Below the pieces are notes generated by a model. It was not told the DNA's origin. It made no database searches and saw only the letters and a program-made list of their open reading frames with translations. A program made the translations under genes and the position numbers. This document shows, piece after piece, positions 1-11,446 of a DNA stretch of 64,000 bases. Origin of the DNA: Apricaphanius iberus (taxonomy: Eukaryota; Chordata; Actinopteri; Cyprinodontiformes; Aphaniidae); the NCBI GenBank assembly GCA_028564705.1, contig JAPXFQ010000250.1, positions 434,001 through 498,000 of the forward strand. The letters run 5' to 3'. The first letter of the stretch is position 1, and every line of letters starts with the position of its first letter.

Positions 1-3000
1 GGTTGACTGAGCTAATATCTCTCACTAGCACCACAATCATATTGAACCTCAAAAATATTTATTTCTAACTCTCAGAGATAAGTATTTATTGTTTGCTGGT
101 TATCTTTTTAGTCTGGCTTTTTTACTATGATAAATTTATGGTTACCACTTAAAATCATTCTATTAATTAATTTAGCCATGTTGAATTCAATTTATTTACG
201 TTAACAACTTTTTTCAAATGAACATGCAAGTTAGTTCTCACTGCCTCTTTGCTGCGGTCTGTGTATCTAGCTAAAACTTAATGAAAAGTTGGGTCTCTGC
301 TCTCTGTGTACATACACAGTATTTTGATGGAGCTGAATTCATGTCATTCCTTATTCACATGTTTTTTTGTTTGGAATACTGAGTGGAACGTAGCCCGGTA
401 AGGCTACCTGTTACCCATCGCTACCTCAAAGCTCTCGTCATGTTCGCAATGGCTACACAAAAACCTAAAAATTATTTCGTGCAAAGGCATTATTGACGAC
501 ACGCCCACATCTCTCGGCTGCTCCTCTGTTTCTCAACAGAGAGAGGATGAAACACCTCTCACTTGATATACTGTGATGCAGCAACACTTTTGAACTGAAA
601 GTCACTAGTTTTGGCGCCTCTTTGGAGAAATAAATCCTTACTTGGGTCTGGGGAAAAAAAATCTGTAAATCTAGCAACAAAGACTGATGGAAACACTTGG
701 AAGCAGACTGGTAACTACTTGTAACTGCTGTGCTCTTGACAACTCTGTGGCTGCTCGCTGCCATGCTATTGACCCCACAATGTTTTATAGGGAAACATGG
801 CATGGGGTGGTGAGATTACAGTTTGCCAGAAAATACAATGATTGGTCTAAACAGAAATGGAGTAGTGAATGAAAACTTTTCCTTTTACGATGTCATATAC
901 AGTTTGTCAGGTGACCCCCAAAGAATGAATTTACTACTTAGATTTGAAAAAGGTATTAGAAACTGGTTATGTACCATTTCTACTAAAGGTTTTAAACACC
1001 AAATGATTGAATTTGAAAAAAGACCAACACTGCTATGTTTTTAATCTCATCTAATATTCCTTTTTTCCCAGATATGTGTAGATTAATAATTTGTTAACAT
1101 CATACAACATGTTTTCCAATTTAATGAAGTGTTCTTAAGACGTGCAAATGAAAATAGAAGGTAGGGATTTTGAGTTTTATCTAACTTTTTGTAAAAGACT
1201 GCTGTCATTTTATTCACAACTGTGTATAATCAAATATTTTGATAATCTACTCTGCCTAGATCATTTCCAAATAGTCATAATTTCTGATGGAGGGAAGTGA
1301 GCTGCAACTTAGGCAGGCTCTATGTGAATATGCTCATTTAAATTAGCCAAATGAACCAGTGGGGCATCTAGAGTCTAGCAAAGATATGCAAAAATGAAAT
1401 AGATGACTCCACAGAGGTTTAAACACATGGACACCTCTGATTATACAAGATACGCAGAGCTGGGCAACATAAGAAATTAACTTATGTCTCCTAAAGATTT
1501 CCATATTTAACAGACCATAACATCAATTGAAATTATGCAAAAAAAATCTTTAATTTCAAATCAGTACTATAAATACAAAGGCTTTTGAAATTCCAAAGAT
1601 TTCAAAAGAACATAATTACTTCCATGGTTGTAATCTGGTTTTGGATCGGGGCACATGCAAATCATCTGTAATAACGTCTTCGTCTTCTTTAATTCAGTTT
1701 TTTCCTATTTAGCAAACTAGGGATTAAAGATTAATGTTCTATATAAAGTCTGGCCACTCCACTTTGTTCTTTAGACAGTATTTTTTCAAAATTGTTTGGG
1801 AACATCAAAATGACTTTAAAAGGGAAAGTAATTTTTTTTTTCCAACGGTCCTTATTTTTAGCTAGCCCTATTCCCCTGTGAGTCCTCAGTGTCTCTGAGG
1901 TTTCTGTGTTGTTTTCCACAGGGGTTTTTACAGGCTTTTAATCCAGCCGGTCCAATTTACACCACCCGGCAATTTCAATGACGTTGCAGTCATGCACCAT
2001 TGCAGCTGTAGTCCAAGCAGGTTGCAGAAAGGAAGACTGTGGAAGGTGAATTTAGCCCACTTTGTCCCTTTGTTTGTGCAGTTTGAAAAGACACACAACC
2101 CTGAAACATTATGATGTTTGCAGCAGCAACTTCTGTCTAAGCAAACGCAGTCAAGCATAGACTGAAAGCCAAGCTCAGACAACAGCCTGGATGCTGCAGA
2201 AGACTTAATTGAAATGGCGTATTAGTGTAGTTGGATTATAAGCCTGTAAAACATCCTACAGACAACAACACAGCACATCTGATACGCTCCGAACTCAAAG
2301 GGGAATAGTCCTAGCGATTCATAACAAAACACATGTGATATGAAGGAGTTTTGTGGTAGATAATTCTTTATTTAGAGGCTGCATGTCTGTTGCCCCATTA
2401 ACTTCCATTAAATGGATATATGCTTAAATTAATGGATATAAACTTCTCACAAAGGACTCCAAGTGGCTCCAAACTTGCGAGGGTGAATAAATGAATATAA
2501 TGCATGCAAAAAAGTAATGTCCAGGTTGCAAAAAAAAAAGAAAAGAAAAAAAAGAAAGTAGTTTCCCTTTAAACCAGCTTTCCACCAGACACGCAAGCAT
2601 CACACTACATGAGCAGCACGTTTTGTGCGTGTATTCTGCTGCTTGGCCCTTTCCACTGGGGGCGAATGAAGCTTGTAGCAGCAGGGAAGAGGGAAGCAGC
2701 GGTCACCGAGAGAGCACAAATCCGTATTTATTTTGGTAAATTCATTGTAATTTAATTTTTAAAAACTTCAAGGACCATTTAGTTTAGCTTGCACAACTGA
2801 AAAGGATGCATATAGAATGGGGGGGGGAGAAATCAAGTAAATAAGTAGCATAAACACACCGTCTTACAGCAAAAACAGCAGATTGACTACCGCTGTGGCT
2901 GATTGACTATCAGCTGCGTATGACGTGCTGCTCCTGTAACGTGCTCCTTACTTGTCCAGTGGAAAGGAGGGGGAACTTAACCAACAAGTATGAACAAATA

Positions 3001-5987
3001 TTAAAAACAAACATTTACAGCCTAAAGTTTGTAGCAATGCTCCTCCCCAGAAGAGCTTTCAACAACATGAAAGAGTTTAAAAGAAAGTGGATCATAATAA
3101 CAAGATAGAATATCATAAATACCACAAATCTTAAAATTATTGACTGCATGACTAGATATTATTTCTTTAGATTAGCATAGGATGTGTTGCTTTTTTGAAA
3201 TCTTTAGTTTATTTCGTGTTATTAGATGGTTTTAAGAGATTTCTTGATACTACAGGTCTAGGTAAGGCTAGGGAAAATGTATCGCTTTTCTCCAAACAAA
3301 AAACTCAATATGGTTAATCACAGTTAACCATAATTAAACAGGTAGAAAAGTAATTTGTTTTTTTACATAGTTTCACTTTTTTCCACATGGCTAGTTTGGA
3401 GATCGTTTCCCCCCTAAAAGGGAATCATATTTTGACTGCTTATTGTACTTGCATCATCTTTAATTGAGATTAAAATATGATCATATGAAATATATAAATG
3501 TGACAAAAAAATTAAAACAGAAGTAATTGGTTTAATGTACTTTATCAGCCTTTCATCCAACATATCAGAAATGCTGAGAAGCATCACATTGTGCATTCAG
3601 TTTTAACACCAAACATAACTTTAGCATTTTTTGAAATATATATTATTTGTGAACCAAAAAAATTCTATGTTAACTCTATTCTCTTTAACTATTTTTTCTG
3701 CCCATGCAAGAAAGAAAAACAGGAGAAAAAGAAAACAGAGTCATTACTGGAGCCTCTGGAGTAACATCTTGAGCTTCTGAGTTTGAATCATTCTGGGACA
3801 GTGAGACTATTCTTTGTTTAAGTTTATTAACATATTTTTTTTTGTCTTTTTACCAGAGCAGACTTTGAGCAAGAGCCCCAGATCAGCTCTCATGACACCA
3901 AAGGAGTACCTATCACCGGCACACACACTCTGAGCTCTTCCCAGTCTTTTCCACCCATGGGGACAAAAGCCCAATGTGGAGAGACTGAAAAGGGGGAGAT
4001 GATAACCCTCCAAGGGGGAGAGCTAGGTTTTGAGGTTGTTGGAAAGGCTCATGGAAGGGATTAGTGTGAATGCATGTGTGATGTGTTTGTGTATAATCTT
4101 GCATACATGCAGGTGTGTGACTAAATCTCTATTTGCTACCGAATCTCTGTGTTCAGATGATCCTTGCAGGCACACTTGTCTGAACACCCTCTAGGAGCTG
4201 TTGACTGAGATGGGCTGATGTCAGGGTTTTGAAGGGAGGGGTTCTTTCACGCTCCACGCATGGACGAAGGCGGATTAATTTTTCTTTCTGAGGGACAAGT
4301 CGGCAAAGAAGGGGGAGAGGATGGGATTAAACGAGGTGAATTTTAATACTAAGACTTGTTTACAGAGTCACAGGGTATGTTGCCACAGGAAGTAGGATAT
4401 ACTCTACCTGTACACTGTGGAGAGATTAGGAAAGCTACAAAAAATTAATGAGAGCGACACGGTGGAGGGTGAAGCCTGGGAGAAAGTAGATTTGAAGGAT
4501 GTGCCTGTATGTTCAGTGAGTGCAATCTTTGGGATTCTGTTTTATTCACATATTTGTTGGTGTATATGGCCTTAAGAAAGATAGGACGTTAAAAGTTACT
4601 GACCAACCTTTTAGTAAATTCACTTCAAGTATAGTTTACAACCTACAGTAGATGCCAAATCAAATTTTCAATTAGTTTTGCTATTTGGTTTTAAATTGTT
4701 CTTTAATCTTCAAAAGAAGCTAACATGCAAACATCCCTTTTGTGACATCACATAAAGCAGTTGAACAGAGTTTTTTTTAGTACATCCATCGCAATAGTTT
4801 TTAATAAAACGTCTCCATGAAAGATTTTTACTGAAAAAGTTAATTCAGTTTTTGTCTTGCTTGATTTAAAAACCACCATTGTGACTAAACTCCCTGTTAA
4901 TTCACAACATCCACACAAGCTCCATATCTCAGATGCAGTAAAGGAAATCCATATTTAATAAAATGTAATCTTTTATCCTGTCACTTTGTTTCATCAAAGT
5001 CCACTTGGGACTAGCTGATCAATCCCTCGTGACATTTATTTCAGACGCTTCAGCTTCCAGAGAGGCTATGCTGGATTTTAAGGGATGCGGACAGAGCAGA
5101 AATTTTGCAAAAATGTCCATCAAAGAAACTGGGCTTAAGTGAGACAGAACCAGCCCTGATAACCCTATTTGGACTTCACTGCCTTGACTGTATTTTGTGT
5201 CTTTTTTTCTGAGTGAAGATTTACAAAACTGTTTGGTCTTTGCTTTTTATATCAGAAATATTCTATAGAAGTGGGTCATATGGTTCTGAATCTCAAGTGA
5301 GGAATCTCAGGACATCTTAAAAACTGGTGTAGTAAGTTCTTGGTCTATCAGAAAGGCAACCTTCTGACGAGCGGATAGAGATTTGATCAACAATGGCACC
5401 TGCGGAGTTCCATGTTTAAAAAAAAAAAACTGATTAAGAATGAGCCAAACCATACCAGTGAGATCCTAAGGGCTTAAATAGAAGGCCACTGGACTTTCTC
5501 TATTTTCCTAAAGATGTTTTGCCTCTCGTCAAAATAACTTCTTGAATTCTCATTATGGTTGGAAGCAATATGCGTTGCACTCAGAACAATCTTACTAATA
5601 AGTTACCTGAAGTCACTAATTGGGCAATTGGATCAAGTGAGTCGCGGGTCCTGCCATCCATTCAGCTCAATTTTTGGATTGTTGTTGCTTAACAATAAAA
5701 ACATATTCCTAACGATTGTTTCAGTAACTTCTCCCAAGGTGTTATTTGCTGAAAACCTCCAAGGGACACGAGCCAAAGCTTTGGAGTTTGTTTTAGAAAG
5801 AAGAAATCTGAGGCCTCTGTTTTGTGTTGGTTTTTCACTCGTCTCTCAAACCACTTGTCTTCCCTGTCCAAAAGGTGAAACACTGCTCTTTTTGGGAGTT
5901 TTTTTTCCCCTTGTACTTGAAATGTAAATGAATAGCTGATTCTTGAATGTGAATTTGCTCGTCTGTGTTGGGTCATGTGTTTTTGTA
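1..5987. other. Non-coding sequence, presumed chchd6 intron
   Basis: No gene is recognised here. The stretch is AT-rich with short purine runs (for example 2529-2560 and 2819-2828). One plus-strand open segment at 3864-4065 follows a splice-acceptor-like tract but matches nothing I know. No CHCH-domain exon (twin CX9C) was found on the minus strand. Confidence 0.5.
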
Positions 5988-6033
5988 GTTTAGTTCAGCA
6001 ATGATTGTCTAAACAATAATTGCTGAACTAAAC
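5988..6033. repeat. Near-perfect 21-bp inverted repeat with 4-nt loop
   Basis: Two 21-nt arms, differing at one position, flank the loop CTAA; the arms share the core GTTTAGTTCAGCAAT. It is a compact hairpin on either strand. The pairing does not extend outside, so it is too short for a canonical pri-miRNA. It could be a palindromic remnant of a mobile element. Confidence 0.8.
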
Positions 6034-6171
6034 TGACCTAAACCAGTCTCTGTCTGATAGTGTTGTTGGGTTTAAAATACACCAAAATGTAATGGTAGGA
6101 AAATATCCTTCTTATTTTGTTGGATACTCCAGCAATATGGAATTACATTGTTCTTCAGCTTTTTCTACTTA

Positions 6172-8142
6172 CAGGGTTCCTACAAGTTTCTTCAAGTTAA
6201 GTTCAAGTCTTTTTAGGACCTTTTTATTTATATAAAAATGTAATACCTATGTCCTGGCCCTATGCGGCAAAGAAAACCAAAATCCTTGAACTTGTAATGA
6301 AAAAAATAGCTCTGAATAAAAAACATCTGAGCGCTTGTCGACTGCCGCAGTGAAATAACAGTCTGGTGTGAACAGGAGGTGCAACGGATAGAGCGTGATT
6401 TTCCTGACTGCCCCGCTCCTATGGCCGGTTGTTAATTATTCAAAGTAGAAAAATGGTTATCCTTACTTTGAGATGCACGTTCAATGCAGCGGACTGTCCC
6501 GTAAACTGAAAGCCCAGATATCTGGATTGAACCTGTCCCTCATCCCAGAAGCAGACGTGCACATCGAACTGTTTGTTTTTAGTAGACTCGTTGAGACTCT
6601 CATCAAACATCAGAACGACCGGCAATTTGTTGAGTTTGGACACCAATTCCTCTTTAATGTGAATTATGGCTTTGACTTTTGCCCAAAAATCATATTCGAA
6701 GTTTGTTTGTTTATTAATATTAAAACTGTAATATTTATTAATTACATTATGACGCTTAAATGTCTTCAGTAAAACTGATATTGGCATCAAACTTAAGTGA
6801 TACATTTTCTGTCCACCAGAGGGCAGTGTGGACATGGACGCTACCCCACAATTTAGCGGAAGCCCAAAAATCACAGAACAGTGACCTTGGCTCCTGAGGA
6901 ACTGTAAATCATTGACACCGCCGTAATTTGGGCGTATAAATGTAGAAGTTTAGCGATGTTACTGATTACTTTGTTTTTTGACAACTGATTAAACATTTAA
7001 GTTGATAAGTTGTTTAACAGGACCACAGGCGATGTACGGAACGTAAAACTCTGCAAAATGGTGGCAAAGTACGTCCGTGTTCGGGCCTACTCGATCGTTT
7101 GCTCGGAATCTCAATTGAAAACAACGTTTGCAAGTAAACACATTTACAAAAAATAATTCCCATACAGGTTTGAATATTAAGATATCCCTAAAATTCTTTC
7201 TAATATATTTAATTTTTAATAGCTAAACCAAACTTGGCTATGTAAGCCGTTTTATCGAACCGCAAGTAAATGTTTTAGCGATGTCTGAGTCAGGGAACAT
7301 GCACTTGAAAAGCTCTGATATACCCTCATTTCCGTTGTAGGACTTATGTTAAGTGATTTTGTTGAGAGTTAACGACACCTCGGCGGCTTTCAGTGTGGTC
7401 ATGGACCCAAAAGCTGTGTGCAGATCCACTCTGGTTACGGTCTTGCCTGCAGCGCTAGCAGTTAACTGGCAAACACTAGCTCCTGCTGCAGCTTCCAGTG
7501 CATTAGCAGCTGTCTGGCTAACAGTTGGTTGAAACATAAACGTGATGTTTGTTTTAGTCCTTTGAGACAGTTCACATGCTACTAGGACCTGGAATGAGAC
7601 TCCAACGCCTTCATTCCCAATGTACCTAGCTGAATTCTTTTTTTGCATAAGGTGCAAAAAGCCTAAAATCATTGTTCTCCACTGGTTTTTACCAATGATA
7701 AAACGAGTTTTTATCCAGCCATGCTTCATTAAGTTTACATTTACCCATAACCTCAGCATGAAATGGGGGCTAAATAATGTAAAAAAATATAGCAGCATTA
7801 ACCTTTCTTGTTTACTGAGATTTTCTGCACTTCTACTTTGCTTGTCCTGCTGGTAGCGCGTGACCTTCACTGCAGACGTCATGTACGCATTCATGTTCGT
7901 TCTTTGGCCCCGGGCTTGATTGCGTTGTCAATCATTGGCTCTGCCACTCTATTGCATCAAAATAATGATGGTTGACAAATTAAACTTTTGAGGAAAAATG
8001 CAATACGGAGAAGTAACACACAGTAAAAATGTTAAGACCCAGATATAAAAATTCAAGACTTTTTCAAGTCTGTTTTAGGTATTATTTCCAAATTCCTTAA
8101 TTGAATGGTTTTAAGGCTTTTTAAGACCTCGCGGGAACCCTG
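6172..8142 (-). mobile_element. hAT-superfamily transposon with decayed transposase
   Basis: Inverted ends CAGGGTTCC and GGAACCCTG are flanked by direct repeats TACTTA at 6166-6171 and 8143-8148. The minus strand carries transposase pieces. An N-terminal-type part around 7349-7600 includes QTAANALEAAAGASVCQLTA and HTAFGSMTTLKAAEVS. A central part at 6450-6750 includes LNKLPVVLMFDESLNESTKN then KQFDVHVCFWDEGQVQSRYL, a block I recall from hAT-like proteins repeated in fish genomes. The pieces are in separate frames with stops between, so the copy is dead. The family call rests on protein resemblance; a 6-bp repeat is short for hAT (normally 8). Confidence 0.7.
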
Positions 8143-8159
8143 TACTTAAGCCCTTAGGA

Positions 8160-8560
8160 TTGTCATATCTGGAATGTCATTTCCACTAAAGCTTCTGGGT
8201 AACTTTAAGCGCATATCTCCATTTCATCAGGCCGGTTTGTTTAGACTAACATACAAAAGAGAAAAGTGGCAACCATCCTTGCTCCTTACATTGTCGATCT
8301 CTTCTTTTTCTCTGCTGCTGTGGGCGCCTTTGGCGTTGATCAGTGACATCACTCACTGCTAAAATGGTCGAGATATGCGGACATCTAAGAAAATTCTTTA
8401 AAGGGCCAAATTTGTATGGAGCTATAATGGCTGAGAGGATCGAGGCAGTGTATTTTCCCTTTTACCATCCCTGCTGCCAGCAACGTCCCGGAACTTCTCT
8501 AGCGTAAACTTCACCAGAATATACCAGTAAGCTCCACCACGCCTACACCTACAGTACAAT
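8160..8560. mobile_element. Diverged copy of the 54-kb Harbinger-like MITE
   Basis: About 8264-8430 aligns by eye with 54188-54360. Shared words include GGCAACCATCC, TGTGGGCGCC and a following CACTGC-(T/C)-AAAA block. It starts almost directly after the hAT end at 8142. Its own ends are too worn to place exactly. Confidence 0.6.
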
Positions 8561-8599
8561 CTGTACCATCAAGATCAATCCAGTCCGGAAAAAGACACA

Positions 8600-10980
8600 A
8601 ACAGATACATTTAGCTTATTAAGCTGAATTGATGTCAAATTTGTTAAACGAATATTTTTCTTTTCATTTAATTTGTTCTTCAGTGGAAATCCAAGCACCA
8701 TTTTGCAGCTATGGTTTTGTTATAAGCAAGCGTTTATATTTGTAAGAGACAAAAAGGCTAGTATCCTTAAGAGTGTGTGTAGTGGATTGGTTAAGATGAC
8801 AGCTTGCATTGGAATGTGTCAATAAAAAGACTGTCACACGTTAACACATACAATCCCGCACACAGGCTGTTTGCACATTCGTGTAAGTAGTGAACTCAAA
8901 CAGCACCTGCAGCCTTTAGACAAACAGTATAGTTTATCACCTTAATTTATCCCTAAGACAAACTGGACACTCTAGTGTGTTTGATTACGTCTTTTTACAG
9001 GAGGAATGGACTACACACACATATGCACGCTCACATTCTTTCTGCCAATTTAAAAAAGGACTTCCTCTAAGATAAAGGGAAATGTGGATTAAAGGGTAGA
9101 TTAAGCAGAAATTTTCTTTGAATTGTTCTTTGAATTCATGTTTTAAACCTTTGTATTGAACATCTGCAAGTATGAAAATGGCTATCCGTTTATGGCTAAA
9201 CGGATATTGGTGGTCAATATGACTCTGTTAGATTAGAAAATAAATAGTATATATAGACTCCAAAGATTTTTTGCACATACTGTTGATTCATGATTTCATT
9301 CATTTAAAATATTGAGATTCTTTATGGATCTGTTGATTGCTACTTAAATTTGTCTTGTGTTTTGCTTATACAATTGTTTACTCTATTATCATTGGAAATA
9401 GTTAGCAATTTATCTTAACTGTATAAACTAATTTAGCAAAATCAGAATAATGGGATTTTTTGTATGTCCGTCCATTATTCAATATTCATTTTCAATCAAC
9501 CACATTTCTTTTATAAAGTGATTTTCATGCAGGGCTTCCTACTCAAAGTGCTTTACAGATTAAAAAGACACACAAAAGCAGCATTAAAAAGGACTTTTAG
9601 TCTTTTTAATTTTATGTATATGACCTGTGTCAGTCACCATGGGGTTTTAAGAGAATTTACTGTCAACCTACTAAATTCAGGGACAACAAAGGGAGAAGAA
9701 TAAACAAAAGGAAAGATAGGCAGCAAAATGCAAGTGATGCCACAAATGGTGAGCTGGATAGATAAAGTGTTAGACTGCAAAATGAAGGAAAATAAGGTGG
9801 AAGATGGTCGCCGACTGAGGACACAGTCTGTTTAATGTACAGTCCATATAGCTTTTTTTTTTATCTCCTCCCACTCAGTCCCTTCCTTTCTCACTACCTC
9901 ATCCACATGCAGGTCAGCTGTGAGAAAATGATGGGGGGAGAAAAAGATAGGAGAGAAAAGGGGACTGTGGCGGCAAGCGAAGAAAGATAGAGCATCCTGC
10001 ACTCTCCTGCCAATCAGTCTTCTCTGTCAAGCATTGCAACGTGTGCCGCTTGCTACGACTCATGCAGAGACCCCTCCATTTAACTCTGCTATGTAAAAGG
10101 TTTTCTCAAAGGCCTAAAGGAGGTGAGTGCCAGGGACTAGATAAGGTCCCTTCCTGTATACCTGATGGACCCTGCCGCAGGCAGGGAGGGTTGGAGTGGA
10201 AGAGCCAAAGAGTCTCCAACTAATACTTAAGGGAAAAGCTGTGAATGCAAACAGTAACACCTGGAGGATGGGCTAAGGGAAAAGAAAAAGAGCAAGAAAG
10301 GAGATGTCTGTTTATCTTTGATGTTTTCATAATATTTTTATATTCTGTTCCCATTTAATGTTTTGTATACTAATATCTTTCTCTACATTTTACCTTCTTT
10401 TTAAAAAACTTAAGGTGTGCAAAATTTGGTACCTGGATAATTGACATGAGAAATATGGCCTCACATCTATATTGCGATAAAATCTAAAACATGTACAATA
10501 GTTATTGCAAAATATACTTTACTTCAGTTTATATATGTCAATATGTCTGTCTGTTTTAAATATTCTCACATTCTAGATACATTGCAGCAGAGCTACAAAT
10601 AGGTATAGAATCCCATTTAAAGGCATATTCCTTGTGGAAAATGCATGTAAAAAATATTTCATTTTAAATAAAATAATAGCTAAATGTTATGAAAACCATG
10701 TTCAAAGTTAAACTAAAGTGCAAATTATAAGGTGAGAAAAACCTTTTCTTTCTATTACTTTTAATCAATTTGACATTGTACAAAAATAAAGCTAGTTATT
10801 AGGCACATCTTAATGACATAATCAAAATTTGCAATCAAGGTATGCTGGTATAATTGTATCTCTACTGTAGGCTAAATGTATATCTTCTCTACCTTATACC
10901 GTTACCACTACTGGTTACTTCTTCTATCGTTTTTCACACACAAAAAAATATTGAAATGGCCTGTAGAAGTGCATCTAATC
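8600..10980. other. Non-coding sequence, presumed chchd6 intron
   Basis: AT-rich sequence with no recognisable exon or repeat, apart from short homopolymer runs. Short open frames here look like chance. Confidence 0.5.
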
Positions 10981-10984
10981 TCAG

Positions 10985-11075
10985 TCCCTTTATTTTCCCG
11001 CAAAGCACTTTGAGTTACCATGTGCTGTACAAACAGACTTGCCTCGCCATATGTAATTAAGCAAATAAATCCATC
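10985..11075 (+). mobile_element. LINE 3'-end fragment (L2-like)
   Basis: GCAAAGCACTTTGAGTTACC followed by GTGCTGTACAAA and a CTTGCCT-like end resembles the conserved 3' tail of fish L2-like LINEs. Only the tail is present. Confidence 0.45.
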
Positions 11076-11362
11076 TGAGAAGCCTCTCTTAAATGCTGCT
11101 CTATCACATCTGAACTCCCATCTGACTGCTGACTCTTCATTCATTTTTTAACACTTAACAATTAGACATGTATAGTAGTATCATTTACATGATTACCTTT
11201 TTAAATATCAAGCCACCACCCTAATTATGCCAGGTTTGTCTTGAGAGAGTAATACAGATTAAAAACATAATCCTACAAAAGTAACGTGTGTTTTTTTTTT
11301 GTTTTTTTCTAAAATGTGTTTCCATTTACATACCTCAAGAGAAATTGGGAGAACAGCCTTAC

Positions 11363-11446
11363 CTTTTTCTCCAGTATTTCTAATTGTTCTTTGTAGAAAC
11401 TGGAGATGGTGGCCAGCTCCTGTTCTTTCCGTTCCAACTGTTTAGC
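11363..11446 (-). CDS. chchd6: chchd6 coding exon with FYKEQL signature
   Basis: The 84-nt exon has acceptor CCCTCCTCCAG and donor GTAAGG, both phase 0. It encodes AKQLERKEQELATISS then FYKEQLEILEKK. The FYKEQL block is shared by Mic19 and Mic25 just before the CHCH domain. It is the last chchd6 exon I can recognise on the left. Confidence 0.88.

Noticed and set aside
5988..6033. Canonical microRNA precursor
   Set aside because: The stem is only 21 bp with a 4-nt loop and unpaired flanks, too short for normal Drosha/Dicer processing.
9901..9930. Small chchd6 exon candidate on the minus strand (TTTCTCACAG...GTAGTG)
   Set aside because: The 20-nt segment does not keep frame and does not match the expected CHCH-domain text.
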